DNA from: an uncultured Porphyromonadaceae bacterium
GTDB taxonomy: Bacteria > Bacteroidota > Bacteroidia > Bacteroidales > Muribaculaceae
Assembly: GCA_900544305.1 (NCBI GenBank)
Contig: UQUV01000054.1
Span: 1-17,507 of the forward strand
Direction of reading: 5' to 3'
DNA length: 17,507 nt
How positions within the stretch are numbered: position 1 is the stretch's first letter; the number at the start of each line of letters is the position of its first letter. The notes beneath the pieces were generated by a model that did not search any database, had not been told where the DNA came from, and saw nothing but the letters and a program-made list of their open reading frames with translations. Positions 1-7,400 of this stretch are shown piece by piece. The translations under genes and the position numbers were made by a program.

Positions 1-65
1 TATTCCGGGGCTATTTGATTAATTGTTTAACTCGTCCCATTTTAACGGGACACTAATGATAAAAA

Positions 66-590
66 TTACCAACCAAATGCTTTTTTATCGCACATCCATT
101 TATTTTGTACGCGTAAAACCTGTTCGATGACCTCACGGCCACATCCCATACCACCATCATAAGGTGATATATATTGCGCTATTTCAAGAACATCGATTGC
201 CGCATCACGCGGAGCAACGGCAAGACCAACCCTTTGCATTATTTCAATGTCGGGAATGTCGTCACCCATATACATGACTTCTTCGTCTGACAGTCCATGA
301 TTATTCAGCCATTCTTCATAAATCGGGAGTTTTGCACTTGCTCCTAAAAAGATATCTTTAACGCCAAGACCCTCAAACCGTTTTCTAACGGCTTCCGTTT
401 TGCCGCCTGTGATAATGGCAACAGGATAACCCATTTTAACGGCCAACTGAATAGCGTAACCGTCTTTAATATTGACCATTCTCATTGGCTCCCCGGAGAT
501 ATGCATTGGAATGGTTGACGGAGACAAAACACCGTCGACGTCAAAGGCAAATGCTTTTATCTTGTTTAAATCGTAAGGTATTCCACTCAT
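66..590 (-). CDS. KdsC-like HAD-superfamily phosphatase
   Basis: This 174-aa protein is a cap-less (C0) HAD phosphatase of the KdsC type. In Gram-negative bacteria that family dephosphorylates 3-deoxy-sugar-acid phosphates such as KDO 8-phosphate (LPS core) or KDN 9-phosphate, in the cytoplasm. All HAD motifs are visible: the nucleophile pair D17 and D19 in FDVDGVLS, motif II T61 in AIITGGK, a motif III lysine (probably K87) and the metal-binding motif GDDIPD with D110, D111 and D114. KdsC features such as the IKDGYAIQL segment and the GGxGxGREV-like C-terminus (about 147-156) are present, and the length is normal for the family. The ATG start lies 3 nt after the stop of the DUF2520 gene, so it is the third gene of a minus-strand operon. 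The exact substrate cannot be read from the sequence. From memory, relatives in Bacteroidales are often followed by a Maf-family gene, which would lie beyond the left edge. Confidence 0.9.
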   Translation of the reverse strand: MSGIPYDLNKIKAFAFDVDGVLSPSTIPMHISGEPMRMVNIKDGYAIQLAVKMGYPVAIITGGKTEAVRKRFEGLGVKDIFLGASAKLPIYEEWLNNHGLSDEEVMYMGDDIPDIEIMQRVGLAVAPRDAAIDVLEIAQYISPYDGGMGCGREVIEQVLRVQNKWMCDKKAFGW

Positions 591-593
591 AAG

Positions 594-1406
594 TTAGTTG
601 TTATATCGTTTCAATATATCCATTGAAATGGTTTTATACAATTCTTTTTTGAACTTGTCGTGTATCATCGAAAGATGCTTTTCAATAATGCCCATGTCAC
701 CTCTGACCGCAGGACCAGTTTGAGCCTTGTCAGGGGTTGTAGTTGAGATTTTTCTTGCCGTTTCTTTTATTAATGGAGCCAATACGGAGAAGGGCAATCC
801 ATTTTCATTCAACAAGTCATCTGCAAGTGTGTACATGTGATTTGCAAAATTGCAGGCAAAAACGGCAGCTACATGAAGTTTTCCTCTCAATTCACTGTCA
901 GCATGATGGACATTATCGGAAATACGTTTGGCAAGTTCCATTGCCATCTCTTCTGTTTCAGTATTTGATCCTTCTATAAAAAAAGGAACTTCTTTTATAT
1001 CGAGAGTTACGGCTTTTGAAAAAGTTTGGAGAGGGTAAAAAACGCCGTTCCGTGAGTTGAAACCGTCAAAAATATCCCGGCCGATACTTCCGGATGTGTG
1101 GAGCCAGATAGCATTTCTACAATTTTGTGGCACAGATTGCAGGAAAGGAGCTATCGCATCGTCTTTAATGCTAATGATATAGGCATCTGCATTTTGTAAT
1201 TCGTTGACGCTATCAATTGGAGTACATGTCTCTCCGATTTTTTCAGCAAGAATTGCAGCATTTTGTTTGTTCCGACTGAAAATTTGCTTGATCCTGACCA
1301 CTTTGGACAATGCCATTGCCAAGTGGTGTGCAACATTTCCAGAGCCGATTATTACGACATCATTTATTCGAGTTCCTTCCATTTTTCGATATGAATTTTT
1401 TCCCAT
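594..1406 (-). CDS. Rossmann-fold DUF2520 predicted oxidoreductase
   Basis: This is a 270-aa cytoplasmic protein with an N-terminal NAD(P)-binding Rossmann fold and a C-terminal helical DUF2520 domain. It belongs to the F420/NADP-oxidoreductase-like and ketopantoate-reductase-like superfamily. The dinucleotide loop is GSGNVA (21-26). Other family-like segments are HTSGS (103-107), YPLQTFS (124-130), the helix HVAAVFACNFANH (178-190) and TGPAVRGD (230-237). The substrate is unknown and none is proposed. The ATG at 1406 lies inside the end of the nitroreductase gene, giving a 43-nt overlap. A second in-frame ATG at 1382 (Met9) would shorten the overlap to 19 nt and leave a more usual N-terminus ahead of the glycine loop, so 1382 may be the true start. 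No Shine-Dalgarno sequence helps decide, as is usual in this phylum. It is the middle gene of the nitroreductase-DUF2520-HAD operon and is probably translationally coupled to the gene before it. Confidence 0.85.
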   Translation of the reverse strand: MGKNSYRKMEGTRINDVVIIGSGNVAHHLAMALSKVVRIKQIFSRNKQNAAILAEKIGETCTPIDSVNELQNADAYIISIKDDAIAPFLQSVPQNCRNAIWLHTSGSIGRDIFDGFNSRNGVFYPLQTFSKAVTLDIKEVPFFIEGSNTETEEMAMELAKRISDNVHHADSELRGKLHVAAVFACNFANHMYTLADDLLNENGLPFSVLAPLIKETARKISTTTPDKAQTGPAVRGDMGIIEKHLSMIHDKFKKELYKTISMDILKRYNN

Positions 1407-1903
1407 TTACACTGATCCTGTTCGTAGGGTTTCCGTTCTTCATTTTTATGGCCGAACGAAAGAATACACAGAACCCGGATGTCGGGAGGGATGGAAAGCA
1501 GTTCTTTTACATATTCTTCTGCGGAAGAACCGTCTTCGCTATATCGTTCTCGAACTTGTATCCAACAGCTTCCCAAACCTAAATCCTGAGCTTGAAGCTG
1601 CATCATTATCGCGGCAATAGAGGCGTCTTCCACCCACACGTCACTGACAAGCGGATCGGCAGTCACAACAACAGCCAAAGAACATTTTTCAATGGGCTTT
1701 GCTCCAAAATCCTTGCATTTTGCCAAAGAAGCAAGGGTAGACTTGTTTTCGACCACCACAAATTGGCAAGGCATTTTACTTTTTGAAGATGGTGCAACTA
1801 ACGCCGCTTCAAGTATTTGTTTAACGTTTTCGGGAGAAATCTCTTCGTCAGTATATTTACGAATACTTCTTCGGTTGAATATCAAATCATGAAAATTGTT
1901 CAT
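1364..1903 (-). CDS. Nitroreductase-family FMN-dependent oxidoreductase
   Basis: This 179-aa protein is a single-domain nitroreductase-fold flavoenzyme. Members bind FMN and use NAD(P)H to reduce nitro, quinone or other electron-poor substrates, usually as homodimers in the cytoplasm. The N-terminal FMN phosphate-binding motif NRRSIRKYTDEEIS (about 10-23) is clear. It is followed by the APSSKSKMPCQFVVV segment (about 37-51), where the more common family version has PWxF, and by the dimer-face helix DASIAAIMMQLQAQDLGLGSCWI. The C-terminal LCILSFGHKNEERKP resembles the conserved GxxxE(K)xP end of the family. The physiological substrate is not predictable. It is the first gene of the minus-strand operon, diverging from the ROK kinase gene across a 140-bp promoter region, and its 3' end overlaps the DUF2520 gene. 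Confidence 0.9.
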   Translation of the reverse strand: MNNFHDLIFNRRSIRKYTDEEISPENVKQILEAALVAPSSKSKMPCQFVVVENKSTLASLAKCKDFGAKPIEKCSLAVVVTADPLVSDVWVEDASIAAIMMQLQAQDLGLGSCWIQVRERYSEDGSSAEEYVKELLSIPPDIRVLCILSFGHKNEERKPYEQDQCKWEKIHIEKWKELE

Positions 1904-1922
1904 AGACTCTTATTTTTTCGTG

Positions 1923-1955
1923 TAAAGATAGGACAATAATTTGGATTATATAAAA
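1923..1955 (-). promoter_or_regulatory. Putative promoter of the nitroreductase operon
   Basis: Read on the minus strand, TATCTTTA (1930 to 1923) differs from the Bacteroidales -7 consensus TAnnTTTG only at its last base. A T-run lies about 21 nt upstream at the -33 position. It sits about 20 nt before the ATG at 1903. The match is weak, so this is an inference from position. Confidence 0.35.
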
Positions 1956-1972
1956 ATTAATCGTTGAAAACC

Positions 1973-2003
1973 TTTTAGAATTAAAGGATTCGTTTTAACT
2001 TTG
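1973..2003 (+). promoter_or_regulatory. Bacteroidales-type promoter of the ROK kinase gene
   Basis: TAACTTTG at 1996-2003 matches the TAnnTTTG -7 consensus exactly. A TTTT (1973-1976) lies 19 nt upstream as a poor -33 element. This predicts a leader of about 35 nt before the ATG at 2044. Confidence 0.6.
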
Positions 2004-2043
2004 TCGAAAACTATAATTAAAAACTATCTTAAAAACAAATATT

Positions 2044-3024
2044 ATGAGTAAACCTTATGTTGTTGGTATTGACATAGGCGGAACAAATACCGTCTTTGGT
2101 ATCGTAGATGCTCGTGGTACAGTGTTGGCGAGCAGTTCTATTAAGACACAGAAGCATTCAAAAATCGAAGATTATATCAATGAGCTCCACGAAGAGCTGA
2201 CAAAATTGATTGAAACTAACGATGCCACTGATAAGATTGCCGGAATCGGTATCGGTGCACCTAATGCAAACTATTTCACTGGAATCATTTCCGATGGTGT
2301 GAATTTGCCTTGGCCGACTCCAATACCTTTGGCTGACTTGGTTTCCGAAAAATTCGGTATTCCTGTAGCCATTACAAATGACGCTAACGCAGCAGCTATC
2401 GGTGAAATGACTTACGGTGCTGCAAGAGGTATGAAAGATTTTATCATGATTACTCTCGGAACAGGTGTTGGTAGCGGTATCGTTGTCAATGGTCAGATGG
2501 TATATGGTCACGACGGTTTCGCCGGAGAATTGGGCCATGTAATCATGAAGAGAAACAACGGCCGTATGTGCGGTTGTGGTAGAACAGGATGTTTGGAAAC
2601 TTATGCATCTGCTACTGGCGTGGCACGTACAGCTCGTGAATTCTTGGATGCAAGAGCAGGCGAACCATCTCTTCTCCGTTCATTGGACGTTGATTCTATC
2701 ACTTCAAAGGATGTTTATGATGCAGCTGTAGCCGGAGATAAATTGGCTCGTGATGTATTCGAGTTCACTGGCAATATTCTCGGCGAAGCGCTTGCAGACT
2801 TCATCACATTCTCAAGCCCTGAAGCTATTATCCTGTTTGGAGGTTTGGCAAAATCGGGCGATGTGCTGATGAAACCGTTGAAGGAATCTATGGACAGAAA
2901 TACATTGTCTGTATTTAAGGGCAAGGTTAAGATTCTGTTGTCAGAATTGAAAGAAAGCGATGCCGCAGTGCTTGGTGCCAGTGCATTAGGCTGGGAGGCG
3001 AAAGCAACTTCTGAGAAGAAATAA
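2044..3024 (+). CDS. ROK-family sugar kinase, glucokinase-like
   Basis: This 326-aa cytoplasmic kinase very probably phosphorylates glucose (or a related hexose) at C6 using ATP. It has the ATP phosphate-binding loop DIGGTN (10-15), the catalytic aspartate D113 in ITNDANAAAIGE, a second phosphate loop LGTGVGSGI (138-146), and the ROK zinc site of H165 with C176, C178 and C183 in the CGCGRTGC signature. The length is normal. The start is chosen because ATG 2044 directly precedes the kinase fold and follows a good promoter. It stands alone, with a terminator directly downstream. Bacteroides fragilis has a characterised ROK hexokinase called RokA with broad hexose specificity. This protein could be its orthologue, but specificity for glucose over N-acetylglucosamine, mannose or fructose is not settled by the sequence. 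Confidence 0.92.
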   Translation: MSKPYVVGIDIGGTNTVFGIVDARGTVLASSSIKTQKHSKIEDYINELHEELTKLIETNDATDKIAGIGIGAPNANYFTGIISDGVNLPWPTPIPLADLVSEKFGIPVAITNDANAAAIGEMTYGAARGMKDFIMITLGTGVGSGIVVNGQMVYGHDGFAGELGHVIMKRNNGRMCGCGRTGCLETYASATGVARTAREFLDARAGEPSLLRSLDVDSITSKDVYDAAVAGDKLARDVFEFTGNILGEALADFITFSSPEAIILFGGLAKSGDVLMKPLKESMDRNTLSVFKGKVKILLSELKESDAAVLGASALGWEAKATSEKK

Positions 3025-3044
3025 TTTTATCGGAATAATTGAAA

Positions 3045-3083
3045 GAAACGGGCAGTACTGGATGTTCTGTCCGTTTCGTTTTT
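3045..3083 (+). terminator. Rho-independent terminator after the ROK kinase gene
   Basis: An 11-bp stem pairs GAAACGGGCAG (3045-3055) with CTGTCCGTTTC (3067-3077), with one G-U pair and an 11-nt loop, and is followed by GTTTTT. It lies 20 nt after the stop codon. Confidence 0.88.
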
Positions 3084-3103
3084 CGTGAATAATTGCAAAA
3101 CGG

Positions 3104-3134
3104 TTTGTTTCATTTGGTAATTTCGTTACCTTTG
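3104..3134 (+). promoter_or_regulatory. Strong Bacteroidales promoter of the etfBA-acyl-CoA dehydrogenase operon
   Basis: TTTG (3104-3107) is separated by 19 nt from TACCTTTG (3127-3134), which is essentially the ideal -33 / -7 (TAnnTTTG) promoter of the group. It predicts a leader of about 50 nt before the ATG at 3191. No riboswitch-like structure was seen in the leader. Confidence 0.8.
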
Positions 3135-3190
3135 CGAAAGTTTACAAACTTAAAAGAGAAGAACAAACAACATTAAATATCTTTTTAATT

Positions 3191-4066
3191 ATGAGTCTTA
3201 ATATAATTGTGCTGGCTAAACAAGTGCCAGATACTCGTAATGTAGGAAAAGATGCGATGAAGGAAGACGGAACAATCAATCGTAGCGCATTGCCTGCGAT
3301 TTTTAACCCGGAAGACTTGAACGCATTGGAACAAGCCCTACAAATCAAAGAGCAAAATCCTGATACCACTATTACAATTTTGACAATGGGTCCTCCTCGT
3401 GCAGCTGAAATTATCCGTGAAGCTGTATATCGTGGTGCTGATGGAGGTATTGTATTGACAGATAGAGCATTTGCCGGTGCTGATACTTTGGCTACTTCTT
3501 ATGCATTGTCCGCAGCAATCCGTAAAATCGGACAATTTGATTTGATTATTGCCGGTCGCCAGGCTATCGACGGTGATACAGCTCAAGTTGCCCCTCAAGT
3601 TGCTGAAAAATTGCATTTGCCTCAAATTACATATGCAGAAAAAATCGAAAATGTAGCAGACGGAAAAGTTACAGTAACTCGTCGTTTGGAATCCGGTGTT
3701 GAAACGTTGGTAGCTCCGATGCCGTTGGTAATTACTGTTAACGGTTCTGCAGACGAATGTCGTCCGAGAAATGCACGTCGTATCCAAAAATATAAATATG
3801 CTGTTACCCCGAGTGAAAAAGCTGCATTGTCGCCAGAAATGGCTGCAATTGTAGATGCTCGTCCATATTTGGAGTTGAAAGAATGGAGTGCGGCTTATGT
3901 TGATGCAGATCCGGCTCAGATCGGTTTGGCCGGTTCTCCGACAAAAGTAAAAGGTATCGTCAACGTTGTGTTCCAAGCAAAGGAAAGCAAACGATTGGAC
4001 GGTCGAGATCAAGAAGCCTTGGAAGATTTGATAAAGGAATTAATCACTAATCACACAATTGGCTAA
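3191..4066 (+). CDS. etfB: Electron transfer flavoprotein subunit beta, bifurcating-type motifs
   Basis: This 291-aa protein is the beta subunit of a heterodimeric electron transfer flavoprotein, which passes electrons between an acyl-CoA dehydrogenase and other carriers through FAD. The N-terminus IIVLAKQVPDT (5-14) and NPEDLNALEQAL (39-50) are diagnostic. The segments DRAFAGADT (91-99) and AGRQAIDGDTAQV (121-133) resemble EtfB of electron-bifurcating systems, such as those partnering Acidaminococcus and Clostridium butyryl-CoA dehydrogenases. Mitochondrial-type EtfB has GKQAIDDDCNQT at the second place. The EtfB FAD of such systems also contacts NADH. The protein is longer than most EtfB (about 260 aa), mainly through insertions after residue 200. 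It is first in the operon, 26 bp before etfA. The subunit assignment is very secure; bifurcation is an inference from motifs. Confidence 0.95.
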   Translation: MSLNIIVLAKQVPDTRNVGKDAMKEDGTINRSALPAIFNPEDLNALEQALQIKEQNPDTTITILTMGPPRAAEIIREAVYRGADGGIVLTDRAFAGADTLATSYALSAAIRKIGQFDLIIAGRQAIDGDTAQVAPQVAEKLHLPQITYAEKIENVADGKVTVTRRLESGVETLVAPMPLVITVNGSADECRPRNARRIQKYKYAVTPSEKAALSPEMAAIVDARPYLELKEWSAAYVDADPAQIGLAGSPTKVKGIVNVVFQAKESKRLDGRDQEALEDLIKELITNHTIG

Positions 4067-4092
4067 CAGTAATTTATTAAAAAGCAAAAGTT

Positions 4093-5121
4093 ATGACTGA
4101 CAATAATAATCTAATCGTATATTGCGAATACGAAGACGGCAATATTGCAGATGTAAGTTTGGAATTGCTTACAAAAGGCCGTTCTTTGGCTAGCCAGCTT
4201 GGCGTCAAATTGGAAGCCATTGTGTTGGGTGACAATTTGGAGAATGTTGAAAATCAGATATTCCCGTATGGCGTTGATGTTGTCTACAAATTTGAGGACA
4301 AAAGACTTTATCCTTACACATCGCTGCCACACGCTTCAGCGTTGATTAATCTGTTTAAGGAAATCAATCCACAAGTTTGCCTTATGGGCGCAACTTGCAT
4401 CGGCCGTGATTTGGGTCCTCGCGTATCGTCTTCACTTCACAGTGGTTTGACTGCCGACTGTACTTCGTTGGAAATCGGTGATCATAAAGATCCGAAGACT
4501 GGTAAGATTTATGAAAACCTGCTTATGCAGATTCGTCCGGCATTTGGTGGTAATATTGTTGCAACAATTGTAAACCCTGAATGTCGTCCTCAAATGGCTA
4601 CAGTGCGTGAGGGTGTGATGAAAAAGGAAATTTACGATGCAAACTACAAAGGTACAGTCGTAAATCTGGATCCGAAGAAATATATCGCTGAAACAGATTA
4701 TGTTGTAACTATCATCGACCGTCATATCGCCAAGTCAAAAATCAACATCAAGAATGCTCCGATTATCGTAGCCGGTGGTTATGGTGTTGGTAGCAAGGAA
4801 AACTTCAACTTGCTGTATCAATTGGCAGAAACGATTGGTGCAGAGGTAGGAGCTTCTCGCGCAGCTGTCGATGCTGGTTTTACTGAACATGAACGTCAAA
4901 TTGGTCAGACAGGTGTGACTGTCCATCCGAAACTATACATTGCCTGCGGTATTTCCGGACAAATCCAACATATTGCCGGTATGCAGGACAGTTCTATCAT
5001 TATTTCAATCAACAATGACCCGGATGCTCCGATTAACACAATTGCCGACTACGTGATAACCGGCAACTTGGAAGAGGTTATTCCGTCATTGATTAAGTAC
5101 TACAAAAAGAATTCTAAGTAA
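4093..5121 (+). CDS. etfA: Electron transfer flavoprotein subunit alpha
   Basis: This 342-aa protein is the alpha subunit that binds the electron-shuttling FAD in its C-terminal domain. The N-terminal domain (1-215) has the ETF alpha/beta fold with LMGATCIGRDLGPRVSSSL (97-115). The C-terminal FAD domain has IIVAGGYGVGSKENF (224-238), GASRAAVDAG (253-262), IGQTG (270-274), GISGQIQH (286-293) and INNDPDAPI (306-314). All the usual FAD contacts appear present. There is no N-terminal ferredoxin extension of the kind seen in some clostridial EtfA. It follows etfB by 26 bp and precedes the dehydrogenase by 12 bp, so the three proteins should be made together as one electron-transfer unit. Confidence 0.96.
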   Translation: MTDNNNLIVYCEYEDGNIADVSLELLTKGRSLASQLGVKLEAIVLGDNLENVENQIFPYGVDVVYKFEDKRLYPYTSLPHASALINLFKEINPQVCLMGATCIGRDLGPRVSSSLHSGLTADCTSLEIGDHKDPKTGKIYENLLMQIRPAFGGNIVATIVNPECRPQMATVREGVMKKEIYDANYKGTVVNLDPKKYIAETDYVVTIIDRHIAKSKINIKNAPIIVAGGYGVGSKENFNLLYQLAETIGAEVGASRAAVDAGFTEHERQIGQTGVTVHPKLYIACGISGQIQHIAGMQDSSIIISINNDPDAPINTIADYVITGNLEEVIPSLIKYYKKNSK

Positions 5122-5133
5122 AATTTTCGGACA

Positions 5134-6834
5134 ATGGCTAATTTTTATACAGATAACCCAGATCTTAGACATCACTTGACGCATCCTTTGATGCAGAAGA
5201 TTGTCGAACTCAAAGAAAGAAATTATACAGACGCGGAAAAATACGACTACGCACCGATGAATTTCGAAGACGCAATGGATTCCTATGAAAAAGTCCTCGA
5301 AATTGCCGGTGAAATTTCTGGTGAAATCGTTGCTGCCAATGCAGAGGATGTTGACCATGAAGGTCCTCATGTTGTTGACGGTCGCGTTGTTTACGCAAAA
5401 GGCACACAAAAGAACCTTGATGCATTGGTGAAGGCCGGTTTGATGGGTATTTCGCTTCCTCGTCGTTACAATGGCTTGAACTTCTCTGCTGTTCCATATA
5501 TTATGGCAGCTGATATGGTGAGCCGTGCAGATGCAGGTTTCGTAAATATTTGGGGCTTGCAGGATTGCGCTGAAACTATCTATGAATTCGCTGATGAAGA
5601 TCAGAAGATGAGTTTCTTGCCCCGTGTATGCGCCGGTGAAACAATGGCAATGGACTTGACAGAGCCGGATGCCGGTAGCGACTTGCAGGCAGTTATGCTA
5701 AAGGCTACATACAATGAAGAAGACGGCACATGGAGATTGAACGGTGTTAAACGTTTTATCACTAACGGTGATGGACATATTGCATTGGTTCTTGCTCGTT
5801 CAGAAGAAGGTAGCCATGACGGCCGTGGTTTGTCTATGTTTATCTATGACAAAAACGATGGCGGTGTGACAGTTCGTCGCATTGAAAACAAGATGGGTAT
5901 CAAAGGGTCCCCAACTTGTGAACTTGTATTCAAGAATGCGAAAGCTGAACTTTGTGGCTCTCGTAAATTGGGCTTGATTAAATATGTAATGGCTTTGATG
6001 AATGGTGCCCGTTTGGGTATTGCTGCACAGTCAGTAGGTGTTAGTGAAGCTGCATACAGAGAAGCTCTTGCATATGCAAATGACCGCAAACAGTTCGGTA
6101 AGGCTATCATTGAATTCCCGGCTGTTTATGAAATGGTTTCATTGATGAAGGCTAAATTGGATGCTTCACGCAGTTTGTTGTACGAAACAACACGATTTGT
6201 TGATATGTACAAAGTGTATGAAGATATTGCCAAAGAACGCAGCTTGACTCCGGAAGAACGTGCGGAAATGAAGAAGTACCAACGCCTGGCTGATGCCTTT
6301 ACGCCGGTTGCAAAAGGTATGGGCAGTGAATTCTGTAACCAGAATGCATATGATGCAGTTCAGGTACATGGTGGTTCTGGATTTATGAAAGACTATGCTT
6401 GCGAACGAATCTATCGTGATGCCCGTATTACTTCTATCTATGAAGGTACAACACAGCTTCAGGTGGTAGCTGCAATTCGCCACGTCACAACAGGCACTTA
6501 TTTGAATCAAATCAAAGCATATAATGAACTGGAATATGCAGAGAGCCTGAACGCACTCAAAGAACGCTTAGTTGCTATGACATCGTTGTACGAGGCTGCC
6601 GTTAATAAAGTAACAGAAGTAAAGAATACAGAATATGTAGACTTCCAGGCTCGTCGTTTGGTAGAAATGGCAGGACATATTATTATGGGATATTTGCTTC
6701 TGTTTGATGCAACTCGCAACGAACGCTTTGAGAAATCCGCTAATGTTTATATCAATTATGCGGAAGCAGAAGTTGAGAAACATGCTAAGTTTATCAATAG
6801 CTTTGTAGCAGAATCTTTGGAAATGTATAAATAG
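5134..6834 (+). CDS. Long-type acyl-CoA dehydrogenase partner of EtfBA
   Basis: This 566-aa flavoprotein oxidises an acyl-CoA to the trans-2-enoyl-CoA, or runs in reverse, exchanging electrons with ETF. The core is intact: MAMDLTEPDAGSDLQA (171-186) and RIENKMGIKGSPTCEL (249-264) at the FAD and substrate site, YANDRKQFGKAI (314-325), VHGGSGFMKDY (411-421), and IYEGTTQLQ (435-443) with E437 as the probable catalytic base. It is about 180 residues longer than a butyryl-CoA dehydrogenase (about 380 aa). The extra length is an N-terminal extension of about 90 residues, a charged helical insert at about 355-385, and a helical C-terminal domain from about 450, as in the long ACAD group. Chain-length specificity cannot be read. 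No thiolase, crotonase or hydroxyacyl-CoA dehydrogenase gene is present in the window, so the pathway is open. Two tandem terminators follow. Confidence 0.93.
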   Translation: MANFYTDNPDLRHHLTHPLMQKIVELKERNYTDAEKYDYAPMNFEDAMDSYEKVLEIAGEISGEIVAANAEDVDHEGPHVVDGRVVYAKGTQKNLDALVKAGLMGISLPRRYNGLNFSAVPYIMAADMVSRADAGFVNIWGLQDCAETIYEFADEDQKMSFLPRVCAGETMAMDLTEPDAGSDLQAVMLKATYNEEDGTWRLNGVKRFITNGDGHIALVLARSEEGSHDGRGLSMFIYDKNDGGVTVRRIENKMGIKGSPTCELVFKNAKAELCGSRKLGLIKYVMALMNGARLGIAAQSVGVSEAAYREALAYANDRKQFGKAIIEFPAVYEMVSLMKAKLDASRSLLYETTRFVDMYKVYEDIAKERSLTPEERAEMKKYQRLADAFTPVAKGMGSEFCNQNAYDAVQVHGGSGFMKDYACERIYRDARITSIYEGTTQLQVVAAIRHVTTGTYLNQIKAYNELEYAESLNALKERLVAMTSLYEAAVNKVTEVKNTEYVDFQARRLVEMAGHIIMGYLLLFDATRNERFEKSANVYINYAEAEVEKHAKFINSFVAESLEMYK

Positions 6835-6857
6835 TAGATTCGTTATAAACTATATTT

Positions 6858-6894
6858 AAGAGGTTCATCCATTTCTTGGGTGGACCTCTTTTTT
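6858..6894 (+). terminator. Intrinsic terminator of the etf operon, first of two
   Basis: A 13-bp stem pairs AAGAGGTTCATCC (6858-6870) with GGGTGGACCTCTT (6878-6890), with two G-U pairs and a 7-nt loop. A T-run continues to 6894. It begins 23 nt after the dehydrogenase stop codon. Confidence 0.93.
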
Positions 6895-6929
6895 ATGCCA
6901 GACAGAATTATGCGCTGGCATTTTTTTTT
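6895..6929 (+). terminator. Second, tandem intrinsic terminator of the etf operon
   Basis: A 7-bp stem pairs ATGCCAG (6895-6901) with CTGGCAT (6915-6921) and runs into nine consecutive Ts. It abuts the first terminator, so readthrough of this operon should be very low. Confidence 0.8.
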
Positions 6930-6981
6930 CACAACTGCTGGAGAATTCAATATTTGGGACGCATCAGGACTTACCAAGGAT

Positions 6982-7092
6982 TTATCGAATTCTCATGAAT
7001 CGCCAAAATAGGATAGGGGAAGGGCTGTTTTCTTGAATCTTTTTAAAAGAAGAAAGTAGGGTAGTTGATTTTGAAACTGCAACGATTTGCAT
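6982..7092 (-). CDS. Doubtful 36-aa cationic small ORF behind the inverted promoter copy
   Basis: An ATG at 7092 opens a 36-codon frame whose product begins MQIVAVSKST and ends in WRFMRIR, with a basic, partly hydrophobic C-terminal half. Its only support is position: it starts about 40 nt downstream of the inverted promoter-like copy at 7140-7147. The frame is also open upstream to 7209. No homology is recognised and no terminator follows on this strand. It could easily be chance. Confidence 0.12.
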   Translation of the reverse strand: MQIVAVSKSTTLLSSFKKIQENSPSPILFWRFMRIR

Positions 7093-7131
7093 TTGAATAG
7101 TTTGAAAACGCAAATTATTACGGTCCGTTGA

Positions 7132-7149
7132 TGTGTTTGCAAATGTAAA
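7132..7149 (-). promoter_or_regulatory. Inverted copy of the XRE-gene promoter/operator
   Basis: Read on the minus strand, TTTACATTTGCAAACACA matches 17 of 18 bases of the sequence at 7499-7516. It includes an exact TAnnTTTG element (TACATTTG, 7147 to 7140) and a TTTGCAAA palindrome. The nearest TTTG for a -33 box is 24 nt upstream, which is too far for a confident promoter, so it may act mainly as a repressor site. Confidence 0.45.
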
Positions 7150-7165
7150 TTTGTGGCCAATGTAT

Positions 7166-7178
7166 GAATTGCAAATTC
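7166..7178. promoter_or_regulatory. Palindromic GAATTGCAAATTC site
   Basis: This imperfect palindrome has a near copy, GAATGCAAATTC, at 7446-7457. Each copy lies upstream of one of the two inverted promoter-like 18-mers, by about 16 nt here and about 41 nt there. Accessory operators for the XRE repressor are a reasonable but untested guess. Confidence 0.3.
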
Positions 7179-7275
7179 CATAATTTGCGGTATACAAACA
7201 CGAATTCACAACAATAGTTTAATCTATAGAATAATTAACATAGGATATAATCGCACAAAAACCAATTAATTATAT

Positions 7276-7292
7276 TATTAGACTTAAAGCAA
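7276..7292 (+). repeat. 17-bp direct repeat, copy 1
   Basis: TATTAGACTTAAAGCAA is repeated at 7379-7395 with a single mismatch (G to A at position 6). The copies are 103 bp apart in the same orientation. They do not have the form of an attachment site or an insertion-sequence end. Confidence 0.7.
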
Positions 7293-7330
7293 TGCTGCTA
7301 TTGTTTCGTGCATTTTGCCCAATACATTAC

Positions 7331-7353
7331 ATGCATTATTATAAATAGTGCAT
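7331..7353 (+). repeat. 10-bp hairpin with 3-nt loop
   Basis: ATGCATTATT (7331-7340) pairs with AATAGTGCAT (7344-7353), with one T-G wobble, around the loop ATA. It is AT-rich, not followed by a T-run, and so is not a terminator. Confidence 0.5.
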
Positions 7354-7378
7354 ATAACTAATAACATGTGAGTTGTAA

Positions 7379-7395
7379 TATTAAACTTAAAGCAA
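7379..7395 (+). repeat. 17-bp direct repeat, copy 2
   Basis: TATTAAACTTAAAGCAA is the second copy of the repeat at 7276-7292, with 16 of 17 bases identical. It lies directly before the hairpin at 7401-7433. Confidence 0.7.
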
Positions 7396-7400
7396 GTGTT

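Noticed and set aside
34..51. Short inverted repeat GTCCC...GGGAC after the HAD gene, as a possible terminator
   Set aside because: The stem is only 5 bp and no T-run follows on the minus strand. The operon probably continues beyond the window.
1204..1620. 138-codon plus-strand frame across the DUF2520/nitroreductase junction
   Set aside because: It is antisense to two well-recognised genes and has no recognisable motif.
3338..4012. 224-codon open frame on the minus strand antisense to etfB
   Set aside because: Its translation is rich in Cys, Ser, Thr, Phe and Asn with no domain, as expected for the shadow of a codon-biased gene. etfB is certain.
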